DNA from: Rhyacophila brunnea
Lineage: Eukaryota; Arthropoda; Insecta; Trichoptera; Rhyacophilidae
NCBI GenBank assembly: GCA_022495005.1
Contig: JAGYXB010000557.1
Location: 2,161,160 to 2,225,159, forward strand
DNA: 64,000 nucleotides
Direction: 5' to 3'
Below the pieces are notes generated by a model, which was not told where the DNA came from, did not search any database, and saw nothing but the letters and a program-made list of their open reading frames with translations. This document shows positions 35,715 to 48,214 of this stretch, piece by piece. The first letter of the stretch is position 1. Each line of letters starts with the position of its first letter. The position numbers and the translations under genes were made by a program.

Positions 35715-38585
35715 ATAATAAATATAGGTAATATTTTTGAGACTTTTATGGTTGTTTGTTACTGTTTTGGGTGTTGCTGTGTGTTCTTTTTTCTTCTATA
35801 GGTAGATCTTAGAGAATTATTTGATTTCAACACTCCATCCCTGTTCAGATCAACGGTAGACGGAAAAACGATTACCTGAATCATAGCCGACAGCCGGTAA
35901 CGGATGTGGCATGAAACGAAAAAATCGCCATGTCGAAATGTTAATGTAATACGTTTTTCTTGGACTATCTAGCATAAACCACGAAATCAATTAATTACGG
36001 TTAGAGCCATCTTTTAAAGATAATCTTCAGTACTCAGCCAAAATTTAGAACCCGTTGTCTGAGAGTTGATTAATGAAATAAAAACAACACGAAAATTTGC
36101 AATGAAAAAAGCACCTTCATTTAAATTCATCCACCTTGGTTTAAAATTCAATTGAAAACAAAAGAAAATGTCTCAACGACGGCGAAATCCAAAGGAAAAT
36201 TAATTCACGGAAACGGATTGAATCAGTCAAAGTTTGTGTTCATTTCGTTAATAGCATTCAATCCTTTGTCACGATTTGATATATATACGTAAATCTACTC
36301 CCTTCCATTCAACATTGACAAAAGCTTACTTTACAATCTACGTACAGGGGATATTCACTATATAGTAAGTAGGTACATACAAACTGCGTCCGATTTTCTA
36401 GCGAAGTACCTAGTCCGCCATCTAAGTTCAGGGACGGGTAAAATTTACTACTCAGACGTCAGACTTTGAATCAAATCTTTTTACGTAAATGAAACCTAAA
36501 TATATGAAAGTGAATTTAAGAATATTTTTGGTAATACCAGAGATGACATTAGCTGCAAATACTATTTCTAAAACGAAATCTCAACCGTAACCAAACTGTC
36601 ACATGAGAGGGTAGTTAATAATAAATAATTATGTTCAACTTTAAGCAGAACATAATAGTATATGTCTTTACAAACATATTATTTTATAAGAAGGGTTATT
36701 AGCAACTTTCCCAACCCATTGGGTCTTGCACTGGTTTAAACACAAAATAAAAAAAGAACCCACGGCCCAGACATCGCATCCATTCTACCAACCAGATTAC
36801 TATCGGTGCTCATAGACTGCATTATTTTTTATTCATATAATATAGTTATTCAATTAATACGTTGAATAAGGTATTAAAAATAGTCACTTAAACAATAACA
36901 AAAATATTAGATGTCATATCTATAATAATAGGGGGGACATGCTCGTCGTAGGTCAAAATTGAGTTTTTATTGTATTTTCAAACCATGATCCTGGACACTC
37001 CTTAAACGTTGTAGATAATCTATTTATATAATTTTGAAGCCTTATTATCCCTCATATTTATTTTAAACATTTGATGACTGCATACAGTATTTTTGTTACA
37101 TAAAATAGTATTCTTTTAAACCTCTCGCTCTAATGTTTTAGAATATAGTCATATTTCGGTACATAACTGTGCAGTGGTGTTAAAATTTTTTACATTCATT
37201 AATTTTTAAACGCATTTGTTAAACCATTAGTATAATTTATGATGAGATAATTTTTGTAAAATATTCACGATAAAAAATTATATTGATAATCTCTGTGATC
37301 CCAAATTTGACAAGAATTAGGCATTTTATTATTCAAAAAATCGGCAAGATTAACACAGATTAATATAATCGATAGTTGTAATATTCATTGCCCGATGTAA
37401 AAATATAAATAAATTATTTGTTTTAATAAGACTAAAGCACCTGCTACGATAGTGTAAAAAATTAACTGTCCATTCGATTAATTGCAATAAAACAAACGTC
37501 AAATACATCTGATAATTATTTAACATACATGAAAATATTTTTTTCAATATATATTATGAGGTCTGGGTGTTTCAAATTATGTATATTGAATAATGAATGC
37601 CACGTTCTTAAAACTGGTGGTCTATTACTCAATGAAGAAAAAATAGTAATAGTGTAATACTAACTATTAGTATTGAGGTATACACTGAGGTAGAGTTTTA
37701 TCAGATTCCTATAGCAGTGCAGGCGACTCATTAAGGTGTTGGTATCATTACTTAAAAAAAACACCATCTCAAAGCAATTTTGTCTTAGCCAGAATGCCAG
37801 AAGAATCTGTCATTCTTCTACTATAGTATTACAATATGCTAGACGTTCAGTGTGGTAGAAAAAAATATAAATGTTTTCCAGTTTGAAGTATTATAATAGG
37901 TACCTACTAATTTAGTAATGGTGAATTTTTCCTACGTAAATTTATGTTTCACTAAACTAAATCAGAAACTGTTGAGTTATTTTATGATATAATTGGAAAA
38001 CATCAAAAGGAGGTCGTATTTAACAAAATTAGCAAAATTTTGGATTTACATTATAGTAATTCAATTTAAGTACAAATTATAACTGTATTAAAGCTAACAT
38101 AATACATATTGTAATAAACTATTTCTTTTATTTTTATTATATAAATTAAATATACATGTATCAAAATATTATCATAACATCGCTCTAGCTACAACCAATA
38201 ATATATATATATAGTTATTTTGTAGAACTATATTTTAAAATCATTAATGCCACACAAAGAAATGAGAATGAAAATACTACGTCATAAAAATAAATTAATG
38301 TTTTGCGTTGACACCCTTGTTCACGTTGTGTTTGAAGTCAGCAAGATTGTACGTACATTGAAGCCTTGATCAAAAACACAATGGAACCTTTTATACTTTT
38401 TCCTACATTCCTCCACTACTCTCATTGTTAGTTGAACGATTGTCCTGGATGACGATAAGACTGAATTTCAGGAATAAATTCGAAAATACATATCAACGGG
38501 AAAAAAAGCATAAGTATAAATTCTGATTAGTGACCTTATATTTTCAACTTTAAGATGTCTATCATCTGACTGTTTTTTTATATTA
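35715..38585. other. Spacer with a possible conserved island
   Basis: No gene. The stretch 35830-36290 is less AT-rich and contains CTTTGTC, CTTTGAATC and several TTAAT/ATTAA homeodomain-type cores, without open frame or repeat copy. A block at 36710-36800 looks like a very degraded tRNA-derived repeat on minus. The remainder is AT-rich. Confidence 0.4.
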
Positions 38586-38847
38586 TAATAACTAGCTGAC
38601 CCGGCAAACGTTGTTCTGCCATATAAATTATTTCTAGTGAATATTTTGGTTGTTAAATAAAAAATAACAAATGTATCGTAAGTGTGTGGGGATGGGATCT
38701 ATGACAGAAAGAGGAATGGAGCGCTGTAGACGATGACCGCCGATAAAACAAAAAGACACCAACCATTAATTTTCTCAATTCAAAATGAGTAATGATGTTC
38801 ATAATGAATGAATTACCTGTGATAGGATCTCGTTGTTTAATGTTTAT

Positions 38848-39123
38848 TCAATAACCGTCTTGACCCTTCCAGAAAATTAGCGGATATTGGAGAGCGTCGT
38901 ATGAACGGTGTGTGTCAGCGATGAACTCCAGATTATTGTTTCTTCTTTGAATCACGATTTCTCGCATCGATGTGCGGTCGCCAACCATGATTCCAGCAAT
39001 GTCGTCAACAACAGTCGCATTGAATCGACGTACGTGCTCTCCAGCTGGTGTTTTATCAGGATTGATGACAATAGCGTGATTGTCACTTTGCAATTCGTGC
39101 ATGTGTGCTTTGAAGAATTTCAA
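38848..39123 (-). pseudogene. Helitron Rep N-terminal domain, distal fragment
   Basis: A 91-codon frame matches the distal part of the Helitron-like N-terminal domain: FFKAHMHEL, then a DKTPAGEHVRRFNA motif, then VGDRTSMREIVI, and a terminal HRSYDALQYPLIFWKGQDGY. The stop at 38848-38850 sits where the next residue of the conserved GYHINI motif should be; the reading continues past it with a few more matching residues before homology is lost. Upstream, the join to the neighbouring frame lacks about 80-100 residues present in intact elements, so an internal deletion occurred near 39120-39135. Confidence 0.85.
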
Positions 39124-39686
39124 TAATTCGTCATTTGGAAGTATGAATTGAATGTGCGAATGGACTTCAGGAACAGGTTTGAATCTGGAACCGTGCCGAT
39201 GAACAAGCCGTTCAATGGTTCTGGTTGTATCTCAATTTCTGGTAGTTGCACTTTTCCTGATGCGCAACACATCCCGGCTGACTCACGTTTGAATTTGAGA
39301 GCATGACAATGGGAACATTCTTTGTCCATAGCACCAATCAGCACTTTCGTATGAGCGGAATATTCAATATCTGGCTCGTACTCGAATGCGAGACGAAGGA
39401 ACGAAGCGGATGTAAATGCTCGATCTATTTGTTGGCGTTGTCGGTCATTTGCTCTGCGTGTGTTAACTACGAACCGGCGCGCTTGGCTCCGTTCCAATTG
39501 TCGTTGTTGATTTCGTTCAGCTCGTGCCTCTTGTGATTGAGATGCACGCAATTGCGACATGCTTACACGCACGTTTTTGTTATCTTGTTGGATTTGTTCA
39601 TCTGTTCTTTCTGCTCTACTATTTCGCATGTTTGTTGCTTTATTCGTTCGACGGCCCAAATGCCCCCCCTCGCGTCTTGCTGGCAT
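39120..39686 (-). pseudogene. Helitron Rep/helicase N-terminal, Cys-rich fragment
   Basis: I start at the ATG at 39684-39686 (MPARREGGHLGRRTNK), eight codons inside a longer open stretch, because this matches the usual start of the family. A long Arg/Gln-rich segment follows, then CSHCHALKF and a CC pair, a zinc-binding-like cluster typical of this protein (about residues 125-145). PLNGLFIGT-type sequence leads to FLKSIRTFNSYFQMTN, where homology stops at the deletion junction. The HUH nuclease and helicase domains are absent from the element. Confidence 0.85.
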
Positions 39687-40287
39687 TGTGCACTGTAATA
39701 CACGCACACAAAAATAGATAAATTAAAATAAATCATACAAAATTTTGCACGCACTGCGTTGTGATATGCCGAATGAAATGTCAAAATGACGTGACGCTTC
39801 TCTTGAATTCTTCTCGGACGTAGCGCCATCTGTCATTCAACAACGTAAATAATTTCATTCTGTTTGAAATACGAACGACGGTTAAATTTGTTCATACAAA
39901 AATAATAAAATCGCGAATAAAAAATGGGAGGGTGGGGGTAGGATGGTGAAAATTTTTGATGCAAAATAATAAAAAAAATACAAAAAGAAATTTTCAAAAA
40001 AATAAAAGAAATTTTTTTCTGGATGGAGATACCCTAATCACCCAGCTTTATGAAATATACTTGTTGACCTATTCTCATACCTAACAAGTATACATAAAAA
40101 AAATCATAAAAATCGGTCGAGCCATTTCGGAGGAGTGCGACCACAAACATCGTGACACGAGATTTTTATATATATAGAGATATTAATGACGTCACTTTTT
40201 GTTTAATCTCTTTTTTTTTACATGATTGTAATACAATATGTATATATTTTAAAACCACAACAGGCCATAAGGATACTAGTAGTATAG

Positions 40288-40473
40288 GTGGCTCTCGTGG
40301 TGCAGTGCGTAAGGCGCTGGTCTTCCACCCGAGAGTTCTGGGTTCGATTCTCGGTGAAGACACAATATTTATGTGTTTTTCTCAAAGCCTTGGTGTTTGT
40401 TATTATTCAAAATTACTAACAACCACCCTGTACGAACAAGAAAGGACATGGTTAATAAGAATTTAAAAAAAAA
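40288..40473 (+). mobile_element. SINE family 1
   Basis: The head GGCTCTCGTGGTGCAGTGCG holds the A box and a B box GGTTCGATTCT. The body crosses GACACAATATTTATGTG and ends in an A-tail at 40464-40473. Confidence 0.85.
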
Positions 40474-40520
40474 TACGATCGGTACTCAGTCAAACGGTGG
40501 TGTAGTTAGTATAAGTGAAA

Positions 40521-40628
40521 CAATCACAAGCACCCAGACTTTGGTAAAATCACAACATATATTATAACATCACCCGGAACTTCCGAATGAAAAGCCAGCG
40601 CTTTACGCATTAGACAACGAGGGTCGCC
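40521..40628 (-). mobile_element. SINE family 1, second copy in opposite orientation
   Basis: The minus strand reads GGCGACCCTCGTTGTCTAATG, GCGTAAAGCGCTGG, then TTGTGATTTTACC and CTGGGTGCTTGTGATTG, matching the family head and body. It lies about 50 bp after the neighbouring copy, tail to tail. Confidence 0.7.
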
Positions 40629-40629
40629 A

Positions 40630-42680
40630 ACAATACCATTCAACACATTTGGTTTGCATATGTAGGTATTTTGAATTAAACCGAGAAAACATACATTTTG
40701 TCGCACAATAAACAATATTACGCAAGTCACTGGCTGAAGTAAGAATTCCCTAACCTTATAATTATTTAAGCGCTATGCCGAAGTAACGACTACATTGTTG
40801 GGATTACTAACTAACTGGACCAATTTGCCGTTAATCCATATTTGATTATGCTATAACGCAATAGGATTTTGCCACACAACAAGCGCGTATACATTCACGT
40901 TACTAAAGGTCTTTCACTAAAAGTTAGCATATGAAAGTTTTAAAAATCAACAAAATATATATAAATTATAAATTTATTTTATCACAATTAAGTTGTGGAT
41001 CCTAAAAAATAATAGTAACCGAAGACACTAATAGTATATAAATCTGTTGATACGTAACTATAATTATGTATAATAACATATTCAAACGTAAAAAAACTTA
41101 AACATGCTGTCTAACTCTCGGAACATTTAAATCTATCTAATCAATAGATTTGAATAATGAGAGTGAATGATTTTTGTAAGTTTCAATAGAGTTGATATAA
41201 AAATATGATTTTTCATTGATATTATTTAAAATAATGTTTTTCCGTCATACCACATTTCAATATATTATTAAAGTGAATACTTTCGTTAATTTAAACAGTT
41301 GTGAAAATGTGTTATTAAAAATTTTAAAAATGTGTATTATAAATGTTATCATTTTATTGTGGATGTAATTAAATTAAAGTTCACAATTGTATGATCAATT
41401 TAAACTTATTCCACTTTTTTTAGCAAAAACCAAAAAATTGTTTACGATTTTGATGTTACATAATATGCTTTTTGTATTGGAATAAGTTGTTTTTGTTACT
41501 AACACCAATTTTGATTGAATGCTATTAAGTTATTCTATACAAAAAATACTTGTTCAAAATGTTATCCTTTAAATTCTGGGATTCATAACTGATTTTCGTC
41601 AAGTAGTGGAATAAGTTCACTTTGGAAATACACCCCTCAATTATCATCCATTATAAAAGTCGTCTATAGTGTGATTATCTATGTAGAAAATGATTATTTA
41701 CAATGAAAATGCTGAAAAGTGAACGCGGTTTTTGTATTCTTTATTATGTGGAATAATACTGATTTCACATTGAAGAAGTGTTTATGGTTTTAACATGTCT
41801 TTTTTTATTAAAAAAAACTAGATTAATTGATTATTTGAATATTATTAGCTAGGTGTCTAATAATATGTTTATTGATTACTTTTCTTTTGCTATTTGGGTT
41901 ATGAGAATACTAGTTTTATAAATAAATGTTTAAGTCAATACTATAGATACATATATATCTAATTTGCTGGTATGAAATAATATTTCACAATTTTTTACTA
42001 AAAAAAATCAAACCAATTTTCAATAGATTTTATGCAGTCATAAGTCATCCTTGGTAATTTCATGTATTTAAATGCTGAGTACAAACCCCACACATGTTAT
42101 ACATACATGCTCCTAAATATAAGCACATATTATTGTATAATACGTTTATATAAACAAGATACTACTCAGGTGGTATAGTCAACTCTGGTGTATGATCCCC
42201 AATGCTCAATGGATACCTTTTGAGTGCCTCCTTTGTATATAACATGATGTGATGAGGTATTGTTAATATCCATAACAGAATCTCTGTAATATATGCTAGA
42301 ATCTATTGAATTTGTAAGTATGATGGAAATGAGAACAACTATTTCGACATAGACCATGACATATTATAATAATATTCAGCATGTACACAAATAGTTCACC
42401 GATAGTGAGGTCTAATGACATGCGTATCATAATAATTCTCATGGTATTTTTTTTATAAATACATATTTGGTGTCTTAAAAATGAATAATTAGTAATAAGA
42501 GACATTTTAAAAAGTCTAACTTTATTTAAAGCTTCTAAAAAAGTTTATTCAGAATATTATAGGTACCTAGTACACATTATAATGTTTTTTATTGTATTAA
42601 CTGACAATAATATCATTATTAGTGGAAATACATAATCTTCATTAAAATAAAATACAATAATATGTAGTGATATTGTTTTC
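40630..42680. other. AT-rich spacer
   Basis: No gene or element recognised. Short minus-strand frames at 42166-42505 are AT-driven. Confidence 0.55.
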
Positions 42681-42681
42681 T

Positions 42682-42926
42682 TGACCATCTCCATTCCTAA
42701 TAAGATCATTATTATGGGCCTCCACAGAGTGAAGGTTTGTATTAAATAGATTTTTTTACAAGAAATGGATGTTAGCCACTTGCTCAACCTATAAGATGCA
42801 TTCTTTGACTCCAAACACAAATTGATAATCTATAGGTGTATTTTTTCAGACCCAGGATTCAAACCTGGGACTCATGACATTATAATTCGATGCGTGAGGC
42901 TTTCGGCCCTCGGCCATTGTGGGCTT
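42682..42926 (-). mobile_element. SINE family 2, diverged copy
   Basis: Aligns to 30302-30537 along most of its length, with a mutated B box (GGTTTGAATCC). The 87-codon minus-strand frame over it is a by-product. Confidence 0.8.
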
Positions 42927-42929
42927 AAT

Positions 42930-44540
42930 AATAAACAGGACCGCTTTCGTCCGTTTTAAGGGAACTTTACCAGTTGAAAATGTCTCTTTAAAACGAACGA
43001 AACCGATTCAGTGTATTATTAAAATAAGTGAAATTAGTACTACATATTATGTTTTATTTGAAATAATACATAATATCGTAAGATATTTTGAAAAATACAC
43101 GTAAATCATGCCTAAGTGAAAGTTTTCTTAATTATTTTATACTTTTACCATATATTTAAATGTATAATATGTGCCCTTGAAATTTTTGACTTAATCAGGC
43201 ATATTTTCTAGAAAATTAGCACTTCAAAAATATCGAATACTAAAATTATTATTTTCAATAGTTGAATAGTTTTACATGTCATATTTATACATTATTCCAC
43301 TGAAAAAATTAACACCATAGTAATCCAATAAGTGTTAACCTTTAAAAATGCACATATTTATTCATGAATTACTACGCAAATGTAATCCAAAAAGACCTCA
43401 CTGATTTTTCATAGACTGAAGTTGTCAGATACTCAGACATCAATTGTTTTATTCGTAAAATAGAAATTGATATTATATCGACTTACACATTTCATCAAAA
43501 CAATTTGATATCGACATGATTTTGAACTGTTATCGTTATAATCTCTTATTATTCCACTATTAATGTTTATACCTACATGTTCGATAATAGATAATTTAAA
43601 ATCTGCTCTTCGATAGATTAAACATGTTGTTACATACTATATTATTATATTCAAAATTTAACACAAGCAACGATACACATCTATATTTTGTGTACTATTA
43701 TTTTGTACTTGTTTGTATTTGTGTACTATATTTTGTGTATTTTGTGTACATAATATACACCACTCTTCCGTGAGTATTCGACTAACAGAAAACTTTGCGA
43801 ACTCATTCTGCTAGTTAAATAAAATAAATTCTACAACCTTCTATCATATATGTCATAATCTGTTCAATGTGCAAATACAAGTTTCCATAATATTATATGA
43901 GAATTTTATTATTGATCTAAGTCATACTTAGAGAGATAGAGTCAACAAGAAAATAGTTATCAATTAAATTTTATTTTATTTTTATGAAAAAAGCTACGCT
44001 TACTTAAGATTACTTTTTCGAACTTATAATAATTGTGTTTGTGTATATATTATCACGTACATGTGAGTAAATGATTGTTTCGATATATTTTAAGATATAA
44101 GTGAAATTTTTTTCAGCAAGCAGAATAAGTCTTAGTAAAAACATTAATGGACAAAAAACTATTACATTGTACAAAAATCGGTGTGTGTACTTATGTACGC
44201 GCGTTAGAAGTTATATTTCTTTGGCGTAACAAAACAAAAACAAAACTTGTGATAAACTAGATTCTTCGACTAGCTCTTAATTATCTTGTTAAATTATACA
44301 CTCAAGAAAAAGAAGCGTTTATTGGAACGCCATTGGTTTATTTCTATACACTTTAACTTATATTACCAAATTATGTAATTATTTATAGTTGTTTTTATTT
44401 TTAAACAACTGCCACTATGACGTTTAATAGTTTGTTTACGTAAGGAATTGCAAATGACCGACAATAATAATTTCGCTGCCTAGGCAACGGAACAATTCTT
44501 AACTATAATATTATAATGTATAATCGTCACGATTGCAGTA
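42930..44540. other. AT-rich spacer
   Basis: No gene recognised. GTGTACTATTTTGTGTAC-type short tandem repetition occurs around 43690-43750. Confidence 0.55.
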
Positions 44541-44613
44541 TCCTTCTGTGGCGTAAAGGTAGTGCGTTTGGCTGATAACCGAGCAATCGGTGGTTCGAAT
44601 CCAATCGAGTGCG
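44541..44613 (+). repeat. tRNA-like sequence, probable SINE head (GAT anticodon position)
   Basis: A box TGGCGTAAAGG (44549-44559) and B box GGTTCGAATCC (44592-44602) match consensus at normal spacing. The anticodon-type hairpin TTTGG-CTGATAA-CCGAG places GAT in the anticodon position (Ile type). The acceptor and D stems do not pair, so it is not a working tRNA gene. It is probably the head of a fourth SINE family, with the body continuing downstream. Confidence 0.55.
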
Positions 44614-46195
44614 TTTTTTTGTGTGAAATAATAAATTATGTGTTAGGTACATGTCACACGCCAAAAATACACTCTGGTCTGATTTCCCAAACGCGCCAAA
44701 AGAAGTATAACTTCAATAAAAATGATTATGTAATTAATTCTTTTATTAGTTGTGTTATTCTCTTTAATAATGCGCTTTTAAAATACTTGCAATCTTATAA
44801 TTTAAAATTAGGATCTTCATAGAAATATTCGCGGAAAAGACTGATGAAACGAAGATGCTGGCAGATTCGATCAATATTTGATCAAGCCACCGCTCCTGGG
44901 AGAAAATTAAACCTTGCGCTCCCATGTGCCCTCGGTTCGTGTCCTATCCGGAAGAGAAGTGACGTGAGATCTTATTCCGGAGACTTTTCCCATTCGATAC
45001 ACGTATTGCTATGTCTCCCATTCCTTGCGTTTGTTGGCACCGATCGCTATTTCACAAACTGTGTAACCCTAACTTAGTACACAAAGCATTTTTTGATATA
45101 CCATACATATATGAACGGTAAAAACAAATAAATTTATTTAGATATTATATAAACTATAACACTTGAGGGAGTAATACGATTTTTTTGTTAATTACAGATA
45201 TGTCATATTATGGTTAAATTTATAACTATTAAAACAGAAGCAAATAATATACTATACCTAGCTGATATTGAAAACGATGTTTGTAAATAAAGGAAACGGG
45301 TTATTACCATATTGTTAAAACTCCATTTCTCGTGTATTCATAATTATTTAATACATAATTAAATGTATTTGACTTAACTTTAAAACCTCTGTTTTGAGCA
45401 TTAAAAAAACAAAAACTAAAAAATATATTTTGAAACTAGACAGAATAACAAAACTATGAATGTTTAATTATAAATAAAAATACGAAATGTTAAACGCCCA
45501 AAAATATCATAGTAGTGGTTCTCCTGTAGAGTTGTCAATATGGACTTACTGTAGTTTACCTCTCACATAATATATGTAGATTTAATTATTGGCTTTAATC
45601 ACCCCCTTTAGCTTTAATTTATATACAACAAAATATGAGATAGGTACTAACTGAAGTCCTCGCCTTCGCTTCAGGTTGCTTCGTTCACGAATATACACAT
45701 TTTTTTCTTCTCAGTAATTTTCAGGACTTCATTGAATATGTCAAAAACGACTCAATGTAGAATTAGCTTTGCATTGTTCTGTAATAATGTATACACTGTA
45801 GTTCCATTATAGTATTTTGTACCAAATATGTTCTGGATTTTGAAGACGCACAAGTATTATAGCGAAAACACTTTGTAGTTTAAGTAGAAAGCATATAAGA
45901 AATGCTTCCGACAAAGTTATATATATATAATGTTGACCCTTTTTAAGTTATCCAGTATTTTGGCATATATTTCCGTATATTTGACGTACAACTCCGTTGA
46001 CGGCTTTAGAAACACATTGGCTACTTGGGAATATTTTAACTATAGTGAGATAAATCACTGAATTCCAATGGAATAGAACATTTTTTTGTTGATAAATATT
46101 ATCTCTGAGGCGGTGTAATTATAATAGTGTATTGACCTGCTTTGATGATTATAATATAAACATGTATATAAAACACCAATTTTGATAAATATTAC
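44614..46195. other. Spacer with one GC-richer block
   Basis: The block 44840-45075 has a 77-codon plus-strand frame without recognisable motif. The rest is AT-rich. Confidence 0.4.
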
Positions 46196-46218
46196 AAAGC
46201 CTAGGTTTGCATAAAGAG

Positions 46219-46607
46219 GCTTGCAGTGGATTGATTTAGGCTGATGATGATGATAATAACGAAATGAATAGGTATATATTATTATAAGGTTAGAAAATTT
46301 GATAAACGCAGCAATTCACAGATCCAAGAGGTATATAATTATCTCGGAGAGGTTTCTATCTAGCGGTAGACTGTTTCAGGTCGATGATGACAATGTGCGT
46401 TTACGTAGATATATATTATCGTGAATTTTAATAAATATTCATCTTGCAATGGATTGGTCCAGGCAGATGATGATATAACTCGGTGTATAATATCACCAAC
46501 ATTTATAAAAATAGCAATGCAATACAAACGTCCAAGAGAAGTGGTATTAGCTTAGGGAGGCTTTCATCCAGCAGTGGATTGAACCAGGCTGATGATAACA
46601 ACGATGT
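46219..46607 (+). repeat. Cluster of four degenerate RTE-type LINE 3' tails
   Basis: Four blocks end in a recognisable variant of the same tail: GCAGTGGATTGATTTAGGCTGATG near 46230, TAGCGGTAGACTGTTTCAGG near 46375, GCAATGGATTGGTCCAGGCA near 46450, and the best one, CATCCAGCAGTGGATTGAAC, near 46570. All are in the same orientation at roughly 80-140 bp spacing. The second and fourth also share a CCAAGAG block upstream. This implies tandem duplication of a tail or repeated insertion at one place. Confidence 0.65.
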
Positions 46608-46609
46608 AC

Positions 46610-47940
46610 TTAATGATATTATCACCAGTGTTGTTGAATAGCCCTCATATTATAATTTTAGGTAATATTATTAGATTAAGTTATTAAATTTAAATTTCTT
46701 TCATTGGTTCAAAAAAATATCGGTAGATTGTGATCTAAAAAACAAAACGAATTTAACACAATATGTTATATGATAATGTCATTTAGGTTTCAATTTGATG
46801 AAAATGTCTATTTTGACCGTAGAATATAATATATGAATTTTGGAAATTGTCAATTTGAATTATATGTTTAATTTAATTTGAAGAAATTAGTATGTTATTC
46901 CAAAATCAGGATAGTAATAATTACAACCATTATCATAAATAAAGATTTAATATAACATTAATTAATCTCCCGCGTATTCCTAATATACTTGAGATAATAG
47001 TAGAAAATTAGCTACGCAAAAAAACTCAATTAATATTAGTCTATGATCACATAATTACAGTAAAAACAATATGGCGATTGGCATTCACTAAATTTGTAAC
47101 CCGATGTTTTGTTTGACGGGATCGACTTACTAATTATCGAGTAAACTAAATAATATACGTAATTGAATTCTTATTGATATATTTCATGTAAAAAAAAGTA
47201 TTTTCCATCGTATTAGAGTAAATGAGTTCCATATATGAGAAAAAGAAAAAAAAATAATACTAGTAATATCCAATTGGGTTACTAAAAATCTTTGAAGCAT
47301 AATTCATAATCCGAACTAAGTATACAATAATATAAATATCTTTAAACATATTTCTTTTGACAAAATAGTTTTTAACGACGTTTTAATCCTAAGATTTTTC
47401 ATTCTGAATATGAGGCCACCCACTATCTTCAGTCACAAAAATACTTCAAAAGCCTTTATGAAAAAATTCGCACCCAAAATATACAACTCAAAAAAATTAA
47501 TAATTTAAAACGTGTTTATTAGTTAACCATTATATGACAATATTGGAGTCGATATTTCTCAAATTCTACGCTTTTATTTTTGAATTTAGAGCTCTGATTG
47601 GAACTATTAGATAAGAATAAATAAGGCACGTAATCAAATCTGATGCCAAAGTCTTACAATAAAATATAAATGAGCTCACTCATATACTATGAAGCTCTAA
47701 CATAATTACTTCAGTTTAACTTTAAAATTCAGTATAACTTTTCTGTGATTTTTTTTAAACTTATTCGAAACGTACTTTTAATTTATACAGATTAATCTAC
47801 TCTCTTATTAAATATTATAAAATATTACACACACAAGTATAATTACGATATCTGCATTACAAATATTTATAAAAATAAAAATAATTACTAACCTATTTAA
47901 TCCAATCAACAATAAATTATCAGTCGATTATAATATACCT
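46610..47940. other. AT-rich spacer
   Basis: No gene or element recognised. Confidence 0.6.
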
Positions 47941-47947
47941 ATTATAG

Positions 47948-48211
47948 AATGCTCAGATGGGGTGGGGCGGTCACCTTCTTAGATGCAATGGACCTACAGC
48001 TTCCCATAAAGTTTATGAAGGAACCTCTGTAGGCACTTGGTTTCTGGGCCGCCCCCAGAGGAGATGGGCAAATAACGCCAAGGGGAACGGAAGAAAGGCT
48101 GAGTCTGACTGATTAGAGAGACATATATAGGGAGAGAGCTTGCAAAAGATATATCTGGTGGATAGTTGTGCAGTTGGCCATAAACGTGAATGGTCTGCAG
48201 CATCAGCTTAA
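47948..48211 (+). pseudogene. Decayed non-LTR reverse transcriptase, C-terminal end
   Basis: The plus strand begins with MLRWGGAVT, corresponding to the family motif (L)RWAGHV(x)RM. After a frame change it reads FLGRPQRRWANNAKG (48041 onward), the GRPRxRWxD motif, followed by segments resembling DWRDIARERAKW and VNGLQHQL. It ends at TAA 48209-48211. At least one frameshift near 48030 and internal stops at about 48108 and 48126 make it dead. Only the last 85 or so residues are present. An antisense 69-codon frame is a shadow. Confidence 0.6.
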
Positions 48212-48214
48212 CTA

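Larger units (their letters stand above)
38592..40180 (-). mobile_element. Non-autonomous Helitron (internal deletion)
   Basis: On the minus strand the element begins TCTCTATATATATAAAAATC (40180), after an A in the flank, and ends GCCGGGTCAGCTAG (38592), before a T. TC at the 5' end, CTRR at the 3' end and insertion between A and T are diagnostic of Helitrons. A degenerate inverted repeat, GGCAAAC with TTCTGCC, lies just before the 3' end where the family has a hairpin. It keeps only the Rep N-terminal coding part (39120-39686 and 38848-39123), so it can only move with helper protein. Confidence 0.9.

Noticed and set aside
36710..36800. tRNA-like sequence on minus
   Set aside because: Only a vague A-box resemblance, no B box and no second copy.
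39303..39829. Plus-strand and extra minus-strand frames of 65-88 codons over the Helitron N-terminal part
   Set aside because: Out-of-frame or antisense to the recognised Rep fragment; the upstream minus frame is Helitron 5' noncoding DNA.
40152..40466. 104-codon plus-strand frame
   Set aside because: It runs from Helitron flank through SINE family 1 and has no protein motif.
45065..45078. AACCCTAACTTAG as telomere-type repeat
   Set aside because: A single occurrence; insect telomere repeats need tandem units.
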